A stretch of 7,657 bases of DNA, from positions 1 through 7,657 of the forward strand of contig NQJH01000073.1 in NCBI GenBank assembly GCA_002256685.1, written 5' to 3'. This document shows positions 1 through 5,646 of this stretch, piece by piece. The DNA comes from Methylococcaceae bacterium NSP1-2 (GTDB taxonomy: Bacteria > Pseudomonadota > Gammaproteobacteria > Methylococcales > Methylomonadaceae). Each line of letters opens with the position of its first letter. The stretch's first letter is position 1. A model generated the notes under the pieces. It was not told the origin of the DNA, made no database searches, and worked only from the letters and a program-made list of their open reading frames with translations. The position numbers and the translations under genes were made by a program.

Positions 1-63
1 CATAAAGAAAAATCGTTTCCAAATATCAAATTCGGCTAAATTGTAAGAAACTTGTTCGTCCAT
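1..63 (-). CDS. Partial CDS, N-terminus of an unidentified, possibly DUF4389-like membrane protein
   Basis: The minus strand opens an ATG frame that runs off the left edge of the window after 21 codons (MDEQVSYNLAEFDIWKRFFF, then M). A GAGG Shine-Dalgarno sequence lies about 9 bases upstream, inside the last codons of the DUF2333 gene. The gap between the two genes is only 6 bp, so they are very likely cotranscribed and perhaps translationally coupled. The polar start followed by an IWKRFFFM stretch resembles the beginning of small gammaproteobacterial membrane proteins such as those with DUF4389. That is a weak resemblance from too few residues to name the protein. Confidence 0.6.
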   Translation of the reverse strand, partial: MDEQVSYNLAEFDIWKRFFFM

Positions 64-69
64 TGTGTA

Positions 70-1095
70 TTAACCTCGGTTCATAATGTCGCGCAAATCC
101 AGTGCTGCCGCATTGGCACGCGCTATGTAATTTGCCATTGATAGAGAGTAGTTAGCAAAAAGCCCATAGCCATCACCGTTTAAAACCATTGGGCTTAAAA
201 TGGGAGTCAAGGCATTTTCTAAGGCTTTAATCATAATATCGACGGTACGCATCGCGCGTTTGTCGAGCAGAATGTCTTTAAAGTCGTGTTTGATGGCTCT
301 TAGGATGTGTAATAACGCCCAACTTGCACCACGTGCTTCATAAAAAACGTCGTCGATTTCTAGCCATGACACTTTGGCTAAGGGTGTACCTTGTTTGTCT
401 GCTTCTTCTCTTTCCAATTCGGTCAAACCAGGTCCATAGTTAGCTCCTGAGCTATTAGCGGCTAAACGTGTAGACAGACCACCCAAGCGTTTAATAACCA
501 CCTCGGTGTATTGCCACAAGTTATCGGCTCTGGAATAAAACTGCGCTTGTTTAACGTTACCACCGTATTTTTGCAGTCGTGCCATGTACTTATGCAGAGC
601 TTCAATGCCTTTTTCATATTCGGCTTCGGTGGATGGCAATGCCCATGAGTCATTTTCGTAGTAGAAATAAGGCTCAGCAATCGCTAAATCAGGGTCTTCA
701 GCGGACTGTGATTGGTCTCTAGCAAAATGGTTTCTTAACGCGGAAGTCGCATCACGCAACATAACCAGCGCACCGTATTCCCAATTAGAAATGTTGTCTA
801 ACAACACGCCCGGAGGGGCAACGTCGTTGGTGATATAACCACCACTTTTATGCAATAGCAATTCAGCAATATGCGCTAGGGTATTGGTGTACACATAGCC
901 GATAGGCATATTGGTGGTATCGGTTGCTTTTGCCCGTTCTTGTGCTGCGTCTAAGATGTTGAACTGATCTGGTTCTCGTCCCCACCACGCACCTAATACG
1001 ATCAGGACGAATACAACAATGAGGGCAAAAACACCAAAGCCCCAGAGTATGCCTTTAGATTTTGTATCGTCGTACAGTGAGTCGCTTGCCGCCAT
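70..1095 (-). CDS. DUF2333 family membrane-anchored protein
   Basis: A 341-residue protein of the uncharacterised DUF2333 family, which is typical of gammaproteobacteria. A short polar N-terminus is followed by one hydrophobic segment at about residues 15-37 (GILWGFGVFALIVVFVLIVL). The rest is a soluble, mostly helical domain, presumably periplasmic. Family-like stretches include the region around PIGYVYTNTLAH (about 64-75), LLDNISNWEYGALVMLRD (about 98-115) and SWLEIDDVFYEARG (about 244-257). The length fits the family and no frameshift is visible. The ATG start is preceded by AGGA about 8 bases upstream, and the hydrophobic anchor directly follows the start, which supports it. No reaction or partner is known for the family, so no function is claimed. 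It precedes the partial gene at the left edge in a likely operon. Confidence 0.85.
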   Translation of the reverse strand: MAASDSLYDDTKSKGILWGFGVFALIVVFVLIVLGAWWGREPDQFNILDAAQERAKATDTTNMPIGYVYTNTLAHIAELLLHKSGGYITNDVAPPGVLLDNISNWEYGALVMLRDATSALRNHFARDQSQSAEDPDLAIAEPYFYYENDSWALPSTEAEYEKGIEALHKYMARLQKYGGNVKQAQFYSRADNLWQYTEVVIKRLGGLSTRLAANSSGANYGPGLTELEREEADKQGTPLAKVSWLEIDDVFYEARGASWALLHILRAIKHDFKDILLDKRAMRTVDIMIKALENALTPILSPMVLNGDGYGLFANYSLSMANYIARANAAALDLRDIMNRG

Positions 1096-1242
1096 TTCCA
1101 GTATCCTGTAGGAGAAGTATTGTTTGCGTGAGAAAACGAATAGCTTGTAAATAAAAATAATTCACATGGTAGCAGGTTTTTTGCTTTTTTGCTTATTCAG
1201 CAAGTGACAAATCACGATTTATGCTTTAAAAAAGAGCATGAA

Positions 1243-1435
1243 TTACCAGATTTTTTGCCACCATTGATTATCAGTGGGTTCTGTTTTAGTCACATCATCG
1301 AAATCTAATATCAGCTAACTGCCAGCCTGTTAGTTCAGCCAACGTTTTGGCTTCTTGTTCATGGCGTTCAGCTGATTGTTTAAAATAGGTTTTTGCCGCT
1401 TCACATTGTTCTGGATTGCCTTGTCACGCTGATGT
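1243..1435 (-). pseudogene. C-terminal remnant of an unrecognised protein, frameshifted
   Basis: Read on the minus strand, this stretch gives protein-like sequence across two frames. The first part runs QGNPEQCEAAKTYFKQSAER and continues to about TLAELTGWQLADI. One extra A near 1302-1306 then shifts the frame, and reading continues as DFDDVTKTEPTDNQWWQKIW to a TAA at 1243-1245. The amphipathic, Glu/Lys/Ala-rich first part suggests helices. An in-frame TGA at 1424-1426 separates it from the DUF2330 fragment upstream. I do not recognise the family. It is called a pseudogene because there is no start, the frame is broken, and it is fused to debris of two other genes. The 147 bp beyond it, up to the DUF2333 start, contain no gene. 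Confidence 0.5.
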
Positions 1436-1516
1436 GGCAACAAAAAATTTCATACCCTGTTTAATATAAGGCTGTAATGCCGCACTTGCACTGTCTGGAA
1501 TTTTATAACCATTCCT
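1436..1516 (-). pseudogene. Internal fragment of a DUF2330 protein
   Basis: The minus-strand frame from 1516 to 1436 reads RNGYKIPDSASAALQPYIKQ followed by GMKFFVA. This matches my recollection of the conserved core of DUF2330 proteins, which have a GYxxP segment followed by Y(I/V)xQGMKFFVAKV. Only about 27 residues remain; neither the N-terminal cysteine-rich part nor the C-terminal half is present. The frame is offset from the RnfD-like frame immediately upstream and runs into unrelated sequence after FVA. That implies deletions on both sides. DUF2330 and RnfD-like genes are, to my recollection, neighbours in some genomes, which makes this the relic of a former operon partner. Confidence 0.55.
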
Positions 1517-1776
1517 TTAATCACAGGGTGTACCCACAATGTCGAGCTACGCAATAACAAGCACCACCCGAAACAGGTGATAATCGCGCTTAAAAACCCA
1601 AAGTGTTGAAGTTTAAACTGGCGTAAAAATAGCCACTGTGTTGTTAAACCAGAGGTGAAGGTCAAAACGATTTGCGCGGGTAATAAACTGAAATCTCGAA
1701 ACCATACGCCCGATAACAACAGGCTTGCCATAATCAGCAATTGCCAAAGGCGAATGTCTAGCTGTGGAATACGCAT
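1450..1776 (-). pseudogene. Truncated RnfD-like (NQR2/RnfD family) membrane protein
   Basis: The frame begins with ATG at 1776 and encodes 108 residues. Only the first 86 or so, ending at LWVHPVI (to about 1519), look like the N-terminus of an RnfD/NqrB-type integral membrane subunit of the flavin-transferring kind. It has a charged start (MRIPQLDIRLWQ) followed by three hydrophobic segments at about residues 12-24, 30-48 and 58-75. Intact relatives are about 250-350 residues and carry further helices, including the HLFNPAN region, which is missing here. After HPVI the frame reads through the DUF2330 fragment in the wrong frame and stops at 1450. The start lies 5 bp after the stop of the secreted-protein gene, with a TAGGTAG ribosome-binding sequence overlapping that stop, so the two were an operon. 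The product is probably non-functional. Confidence 0.6.
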
Positions 1777-1781
1777 TGTAT

Positions 1782-2558
1782 CTACCTATAGCGTGGGAAC
1801 TCCGCTGTTGACGCTGGTGCATCTGTGCCAGAATAGAAATTATCAAAGACAGGAGAAACACCTTCTGCCTTATAATCGACGATGTGAACATAGGCAAGTA
1901 AGCCCGTTCTGCCACTGATAAATTCACCGTCTTCGGGTGCATAAATACGGTCAGTATAGCCAGTGCCATTCCATAGCTTTATCGCCTGCCCTGTGCTTTT
2001 ATCAATGATTTGCCCCCAAAGTCCACCAGCCGCTGACCAAAATTTTAACCGATAATCGCCAGAAGGGTCTGGTGCGGGTAACATCACACGACTTTTTGCC
2101 AGAAAGAGGGGGAAATGGATGCCACCCACACTTTTCACTATCATCAATTTGCGTGAATTTGGGTTGCCGTCTCGATCATTTCTCAACAGCAAGGCGTAAC
2201 CTTTGGGCAGAAAAAATGACGGCACTGGCTCTTGTAACCGCGCCACCAGTCCAATGTCTTCGCCCCAGTTATAAGTCCAATTCAACAAATCGACTTCAAC
2301 GTGGAATTTGCTATGCGCTGGCTCTTTCATATTGATACTAGCAATGCGCCCCGGACTGATTAGGCTACCCCATGAAGATTCCATTTTATAAGCCACACTA
2401 CCCGATTCGATAGGAAATGAAAACTTACCCAATGTCGGATTGTAATACAGCCAACCATCATCAATACCGTCATTGAAATCGTCAAAAGTAGCCGCCTGTA
2501 CGCTAGAAATGCACCAAGCTAATACTAAAATAAAGATGAATTTAGAATTCAATTTCAT
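1782..2558 (-). CDS. Secreted protein with a probable concanavalin A-like lectin/glucanase (LamG-like) fold
   Basis: A 258-residue protein with a clear Sec signal peptide: KLNSK, then a hydrophobic core FIFILVLAWCISS, with likely cleavage after VQA at residue 22. The mature part starts FDDFNDGIDDGWLYY and ends near PVFDNFYSG. This pairing of a DDFNDG...W opening and a FDNF closing strand is typical of beta-sandwich domains of the concanavalin A/LamG type that coat or bind sugars. No catalytic residues can be assigned, so an enzyme activity is not claimed. The ATG at 2558 has an AAGG only 2 bases upstream, which is unusually close. That AAGG lies at the border of the IS982 element, so native upstream signals have been lost and expression may be weak. 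The truncated RnfD-like gene follows 5 bp downstream. Confidence 0.75.
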   Translation of the reverse strand: MKLNSKFIFILVLAWCISSVQAATFDDFNDGIDDGWLYYNPTLGKFSFPIESGSVAYKMESSWGSLISPGRIASINMKEPAHSKFHVEVDLLNWTYNWGEDIGLVARLQEPVPSFFLPKGYALLLRNDRDGNPNSRKLMIVKSVGGIHFPLFLAKSRVMLPAPDPSGDYRLKFWSAAGGLWGQIIDKSTGQAIKLWNGTGYTDRIYAPEDGEFISGRTGLLAYVHIVDYKAEGVSPVFDNFYSGTDAPASTAEFPRYR

Positions 2559-2562
2559 AACC

Positions 2563-2583
2563 TTACGCGATGTTCGACTTTTA
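2563..2583 (+). repeat. Left terminal inverted repeat of the IS982 element
   Basis: TTACGCGATGTTCGACTTTT followed by A. It matches the reverse complement of 3533-3553 at 18 of 21 positions, including ten identical outer bases. Confidence 0.8.
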
Positions 2584-2593
2584 TATTAATGAG

Positions 2594-2622
2594 TTGAAGG
2601 CATGACGGCAGAAGCGTAGAGT
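2594..2622 (+). promoter_or_regulatory. Candidate sigma-70 promoter of the IS982 transposase gene
   Basis: TTGAAG (2594-2599) and TAGAGT (2617-2622) are separated by 17 bp; each matches the -35 or -10 consensus at four of six positions. It lies inside the element and about 40 bp ahead of the transposase ATG at 2662, which has a GGAG ribosome-binding site 8-9 bases upstream. Pattern evidence only. Confidence 0.4.
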
Positions 2623-2661
2623 TATTTTTGAACAAAAGAAATAATGAAACGGAGAGTCATC

Positions 2662-3535
2662 ATGCCAGTAGAAGACTTTATCATTACCGTTTATTGCTGT
2701 ATAGCCGATAGTTATGTGGACACATGACAAGTTCATTAAGAAGCCTAGGATTTCAAACGAAGCTGAGCGATGCAGAGGTGATAACGATGGAAATAGTCGG
2801 TGAGTTTATGGGAAAAGACACGGATAAGGGGCTGTGGCGATATTTTCACAGTCATTGGCATGATTGGTTTCCGAACTTAGGTTCACGCGCAAACTTTGTT
2901 AAGCAGCGTGCAAATTTATGGCTGATAAAGGAGCAGATACTGAGACGGTTAGCCCATAACATGGGGGCGTATGATGACCGACTTCATCTCATTGATGGTT
3001 TTCCCATGCCCGTTTTTCAGATAACGCGAGCCGCTAAAAGCCATTGTTTTCAAGGAGAAGCAGGCTATAGCTATTGCGCAGCTAAAGATAAAAAGTATTA
3101 CGGTTTTGAAGGACACATTATTATTAATAGTCAGGGTATTCTTAGTGGCTTTACGTTTGGTTGATGAGTGCGATGTGGTTCAAGACATGACAGATGGCAT
3201 CAGTGGCTTATTGATTGGCGATAAAGGCTATATTCGCCCTTTACTCACTGAAGAACTTAAGTGGCAGGACATTGATTTACAAACGCCTTTGCGAAAAAAC
3301 AGGAACGATTCGCGCCCTAAAGCCTTTGTTAAACAACTCCTGTCCATTCGACGACTCGTTGAAACCGTCATTGGTCAACTCTCTGAGCGGTTTCATATCG
3401 AAAAACACGAGTCCGTGACCTTTGGCATTTTACCAATCGTTTTATTCGTAAGTTGCTTGCTCATACTATTAGCGTATTTTTAACAATTACCTAGGACAAC
3501 AACTTCTGCAATTTGAAGCCTTAGTTCACGTTTGA
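2662..3535 (+). pseudogene. IS982-family transposase, broken by four deletions
   Basis: Homology to IS982 DDE transposases runs through five reading-frame segments. MPVEDFIITVYCCIADSYVD starts at 2662. The frame shifts by one lost base near 2724, giving the SLRSLGFQTKLSDAEVITME stretch. About 11 bases are missing near 3155-3158, between SGFTF and VDECDVVQDM. One A is lost in the A-run near 3401-3405, after which the reading becomes TRVRDLWHFTNRFIRKLLAH. One T is lost in the T-run near 3476-3481, giving the C-terminus NNYLGQQLLQFEALVHV with its stop at 3533-3535. Restoring 14 bases gives exactly 296 codons, a 295-residue protein, which is the usual family size. The catalytic triad is present: Asp in LIDGFP (2994-2996), Asp in IGDKGY (3220-3222) and Glu in LVETVIGQL (3361-3363). 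As it stands, no active transposase can be made. The single-base losses in homopolymers could also be sequencing errors, but the 11-base gap could not. Confidence 0.85.
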
Positions 3536-3553
3536 AAGTTGAGCATCGCGTAA
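3533..3553 (-). repeat. Right terminal inverted repeat of the IS982 element
   Basis: The inverted partner of 2563-2583. It begins at the restored transposase stop codon (TGA at 3533-3535), a compact arrangement normal for insertion sequences. Confidence 0.8.
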
Positions 3554-3621
3554 CTTTTTAAACGTGTAGCCAAAGGCGAATATTTAAGCTAGATACCAAT
3601 AAGTTTGTAGGATGATGATAT

Positions 3622-3694
3622 GGACTCCTCTCTGCTCCTGACGGTGTCATAATGCACCTAGGTTAAACTTCGGAACGAAGAGGAGTCCGAAATG
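3622..3694 (+). promoter_or_regulatory. RBS-sequestering inverted repeat ahead of the IS1111 transposase start
   Basis: GGACTCCTCT (3622-3631) and AGAGGAGTCC (3679-3688) are perfect 10-bp inverted repeats separated by 47 bases. The right arm contains the AGGAG ribosome-binding site (3681-3685), 6 bases before the ATG at 3692-3694. In a transcript entering from outside the element the two arms would pair and hide the ribosome-binding site. A transcript starting inside the loop region would lack the left arm and be translated. This mirrors protection from read-through transcription known for other insertion sequences. The pairing is seen; the function is inferred. Confidence 0.5.
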
Positions 3695-3715
3695 AATAAT
3701 AGCGTAGTGGGCTTA

Positions 3716-3800
3716 GAACCTGTTCAAAATCTTCTTTAAAACCTTGATAATAGAGGCATGAGAAAAAAATATCCAAGTGACCTAAGTCGAGAACTGTTTG
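3716..3800 (+). mobile_element. Left-end fragment of an IS5-family element inserted in the IS1111 transposase gene
   Basis: Right after codon 8 of the IS1111 transposase (at the TTA, 3713-3715) the sequence changes to GAACCTGTTCAAAATCTT. This resembles terminal repeats of IS5-family elements of the IS427/IS1031 type, which insert at short T-A targets. At 3758 an ATG opens MRKKYPSDLSRE, the typical N-terminus of such transposases (YPSDLS). After about 10-14 codons the frame becomes IS1111-type sequence, so everything else of the IS5-type element has been deleted. The right boundary lies within about 3788-3800. Confidence 0.55.
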
Positions 3801-4144
3801 CCGAACACAACGAAAAGCTGAAAGACTTGGATAAGGAGATTAAAAACCAAGACCACCGCATTGGTCGCTTGTGCAACCAAAACCAACGCAGCAAACGATT
3901 TTTGAATGTGCCAGACGTGGGTGTCATCATCGCAACCATGATTGCCGCCGATATAGGTGACGGCAAAGGTTACGTCAGTAGTCGAGACTATGCTGCCAGC
4001 TTGGGTGTTGTCCCCAAACAGCAGAGCAGCGGTGACAAACAAGTTTACTTAGGTGTCAGTAAGCGTGGCAATCGCTACATTCGCACGATGCTCATTCACG
4101 GCGCGCGATCGGTACTGAAAACCTGTAGTTTTTGGGTAAACTAG
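3758..4144 (+). pseudogene. Chimeric transposase remnant: IS5-type start fused to IS1111/IS110 C-terminal domain (Transposase_20)
   Basis: A 128-codon open frame. Residues 1 to about 12 are an IS5-type N-terminus. From about residue 13 (LFAEHNEKLKDLDKEIKNQD) it is the helical linker of IS110-family transposases. Next comes the Transposase_20 domain with FLNVPDVGVIIATMIAADIG (about 47-66), YAASLGVVPKQQSSGDKQ (about 77-94) and SKRGNRYIRTMLIHGARSVL (about 100-119). The SSG and SKRGNRY(I/L)RT stretches are hallmarks of the family's catalytic-serine domain. After VLKTC about seven expected residues appear to be missing, then SFWVN and a TAG stop. About 40 further C-terminal residues are absent. 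Without the DEDD domain it cannot act as a transposase. The junction sequence CGAGAACTGTTT would be plausible in both parents, suggesting deletion at a short homology. Confidence 0.7.
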
Positions 4145-4248
4145 CTACGGTTTAAAACGGTGAATGAAGTGACCTTTTTCTTTTGAAATTGTATCTTCCA
4201 GCATGAGGTCTATTTTGGCTCTTAACAACTAAACAACGTTAGTGAAAT

Positions 4249-4280
4249 GCTGTATGACTTTATGGCGTTCGTCATACAGC
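4249..4280 (-). terminator. Perfect 10-bp stem-loop downstream of the Roadblock gene
   Basis: GCTGTATGAC (4249-4258) and GTCATACAGC (4271-4280) form a perfect 10-bp stem with a 12-base loop. It starts 19 bases after the Roadblock stop codon on the minus strand, where a terminator would be expected. The following T-tract is poor (ATTTC), so factor-independent termination would be weak. It may instead stabilise the mRNA 3' end, or be a relic of mobile DNA. The surrounding gap 4145-4299 holds no gene. Confidence 0.4.
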
Positions 4281-4299
4281 GATCAATAAATTCAGCATA

Positions 4300-4659
4300 T
4301 TAAATAATCATAGTGATTTTTCTAACAGAATGTTGCAAGCTGGAAAAAAGCGGTTCCAGATTAGCATAAGGTTTAATGATAACAGCCAGTATGGCTTCCG
4401 CTCCTACATGAATTAAGACAATTTGATGTTTCGTGCATTTAATTAACACCTGATTCAACACGCCGCTCGCACATTTCTCTGAGGTTTGTTTTCCCAGTAA
4501 AAACGCACTAGCGCAGATTGCCCCGACATCATCACTATCTACATGGTGGGGCAAGGTTGCCGCTATTACTAAACCATCAATGGATACCAGCACGGATGCT
4601 TCAATATCGACAGACGAATTATCCAAGTCATTTAGATGGAGGAGTATGTTTTTATACAT
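4300..4659 (-). CDS. Roadblock/LC7 domain protein (MglB-like)
   Basis: A 119-residue protein consisting of a single Roadblock/LC7 domain. It has the typical layout: an N-terminal helix (about 1-16), then EASVLVSIDGLVIAATLPHH (about 20-39), then VDSDDVGAICASAFLLGKQT (about 40-59). The C-terminal strands are VLNQVLIK, HQIVLIHVG and AILAVIIKP, followed by a final helix. Members bind small GTPases and act as activating or platform partners; MglB acting on MglA is the best-known bacterial case. It lies 31 bp downstream of the GTPase gene on the same strand, so the two probably form one operon and one switch. The ATG has AGGA about 8 bases upstream. Length and domain are complete. The process it controls cannot be read from this window. 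Confidence 0.85.
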   Translation of the reverse strand: MYKNILLHLNDLDNSSVDIEASVLVSIDGLVIAATLPHHVDSDDVGAICASAFLLGKQTSEKCASGVLNQVLIKCTKHQIVLIHVGAEAILAVIIKPYANLEPLFSSLQHSVRKITMII

Positions 4660-4690
4660 AGTTTTATTCCTAATGGGTTATGTTTTAGAA

Positions 4691-5260
4691 TCAAGCACAC
4701 AATTTATCGGCTACTTTCTGATATTGACTTATTTCTATTTCGTCTATCAATGCGGATAGCAATAACAAAACATCTTTTTTAGCGCGAGCATCGATACGCA
4801 TGATAGGAAAAGAGTCTCCGCGTTCATTCAAATAGGTTTGATAAGTCTGTAATGAGGGAGAATTTGATTCATCAATATGGGTAATACCGATAACAGCGGG
4901 ATGATGTATTAAAAATCTTGCATTGAAATTGAGATAATAATCGAGGTCTTGTAACGGGTTTTCCTGTGAATTATCAATGAGAATAATCAGCCCCAAGGCG
5001 CCTTCGCACAAAATATGGCTCATAAAATCAAAGCGTCTTTGACCGGGTGTGCCGTAAAGATAGAGTTTTTCATTTTCATTGCGCGTTAACTCGCCATAGT
5101 CCATCGCAACGGTAGTGGTTAATTTTTTTCGTAATACTGACGATTCGCTTGATTTCACCTCCGTTGACACAGCAACTACTTCGCTAAGCTGGTTAATAGC
5201 AAGTGTTTTTCCCGCGCCAACATTACCCGTAAAAATAATTTTTTTTCTATTCAATGACAT
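4691..5260 (-). CDS. Ras-like small GTPase (COG2229 / MglA-like)
   Basis: A 189-residue single-domain GTPase. The P-loop is GNVGAGKT (residues 12-19). The switch I threonine is in TTTVAMDYGE (48-57). The switch II motif is LYGTPGQRRF (68-77), in which the usual Asp of DxxG is replaced by Gly, as is normal for this family. The base-specificity motif is THID (127-130), in place of NKxD, and DARAK (157-161) corresponds to the fifth G motif. All nucleotide-binding elements are present, so it should bind GTP. No membrane segment or lipidation site is seen. The start has a strong AAGGTGGT ribosome-binding site about 6 bases upstream. Together with the Roadblock protein encoded downstream it forms a likely G-protein switch of the MglA/MglB kind. 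Roles in polarity, motility or signalling are family-level possibilities only. Confidence 0.85.
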   Translation of the reverse strand: MSLNRKKIIFTGNVGAGKTLAINQLSEVVAVSTEVKSSESSVLRKKLTTTVAMDYGELTRNENEKLYLYGTPGQRRFDFMSHILCEGALGLIILIDNSQENPLQDLDYYLNFNARFLIHHPAVIGITHIDESNSPSLQTYQTYLNERGDSFPIMRIDARAKKDVLLLLSALIDEIEISQYQKVADKLCA

Positions 5261-5356
5261 GACACACCACCTTTTAAGTTAAAAATAAATAACTTTCCTG
5301 CTCTACAATCTTCGATTAACTTTGAAAGCTAACGAATGGTGACAATAAAAAATATT

Positions 5357-5437
5357 AATAGACATCTAATATTTTCGTTGATGTACATCATAAAGACCCT
5401 TACATTTTTAATGAAACGTTAATATTAGATGTCTATT
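5357..5437. repeat. Perfect 17-bp inverted repeat flanking a 12-bp palindrome, possible operator
   Basis: AATAGACATCTAATATT (5357-5373) and AATATTAGATGTCTATT (5421-5437) are exact inverted copies separated by 47 bases. Inside the spacer, TGATGTACATCA (5379-5390) is itself a perfect palindrome. All three share GATGT/ACATC half-sites, which points to a dimeric DNA-binding protein. The block starts about 97 bp upstream of the GTPase start. A role in transcript structure or as ends of a miniature element is also possible. Confidence 0.5.
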
Positions 5438-5617
5438 TGTAATAATGAGATATACATCAATCTCTCAGCGTATATAAAAACTGAATTTCGTAGACAGATA
5501 GTCAAGATCGCACTCTATTTTGTTATTAAAAAATGTCAATATGATGACAAAATGATGCTCGCGACTGAAATAAGCGAATCCCTGCCTACACGCTTATTTA
5601 ATGTATGCCCACAATAG

Positions 5618-5646
5618 TTGCTTCTCAGTTAAAATGCTCTTATTTT
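5618..5646 (+). promoter_or_regulatory. Candidate sigma-70 promoter of mutL
   Basis: TTGCTT (5618-5623) and TATTTT (5641-5646) with a 17-bp spacer, ending 15 bases before the mutL ATG. This would give a very short leader. Each hexamer is an incomplete match, so confidence is modest. Confidence 0.35.

Larger units (their letters stand above)
2563..3553 (+). mobile_element. IS982-family insertion sequence, degenerate
   Basis: A 991-bp element with one broken transposase gene and imperfect terminal inverted repeats of 21 bp (18 identical). Size, gene layout and protein sequence all fit the IS982 family. I see no matching direct repeat in the flanks (left ...TTTCATAACC, right CTTTTTAAAC...). Either the target duplication has decayed, the ends differ slightly from those given, or a later rearrangement removed one side. 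The left end is 4 bp from the start codon of the secreted-protein gene. Confidence 0.85.
3622..4144 (+). mobile_element. Remnant of an IS1111/IS110-family element
   Basis: The left end carries a GGACTCCTCT repeat, the first codons of a transposase at 3692 (MNNSVVGL) and, after an IS5-type insertion, the C-terminal part of the same transposase to about 4144. The N-terminal DEDD nuclease domain is missing. No right-end copy of the GGACTCCTC repeat is visible up to 4300, so the right end is also lost or too diverged. The exact right boundary cannot be set. The 68 bp between the IS982 end (3553) and this left end show no gene. Confidence 0.65.

Noticed and set aside
1613..1969. Open frames overlapping the RnfD-like and secreted-protein genes in other frames
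   Set aside because: They cross a real gene boundary and lack family resemblance or ribosome-binding sites; they are shadows of the minus-strand genes.
3106..3483. Programmed frameshifting in the IS982 transposase, as in some other IS families
   Set aside because: IS982 transposases are normally one frame, there are four shifts rather than one, and conserved residues are missing at the largest gap; decay explains it better.
2554..3563. Target-site duplication around the IS982 element
   Set aside because: The bases next to the two inverted repeats do not match each other over 7-9 positions.
3736..4042. Two minus-strand open frames inside the IS1111 remnant
   Set aside because: The plus strand carries clear transposase homology over the same bases; the minus frames are antisense shadows.
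5314..5345. A promoter for the GTPase operon using TTGTCA (minus strand, 5345-5340)
   Set aside because: The -35 is good but no acceptable -10 hexamer occurs at 16-18 bp spacing.
5429..5617. A 62-codon open frame on the plus strand ahead of mutL
   Set aside because: Its ATG lies inside the right arm of the 17-bp inverted repeat, there is no ribosome-binding site, and the composition looks like AT-rich spacer rather than protein.
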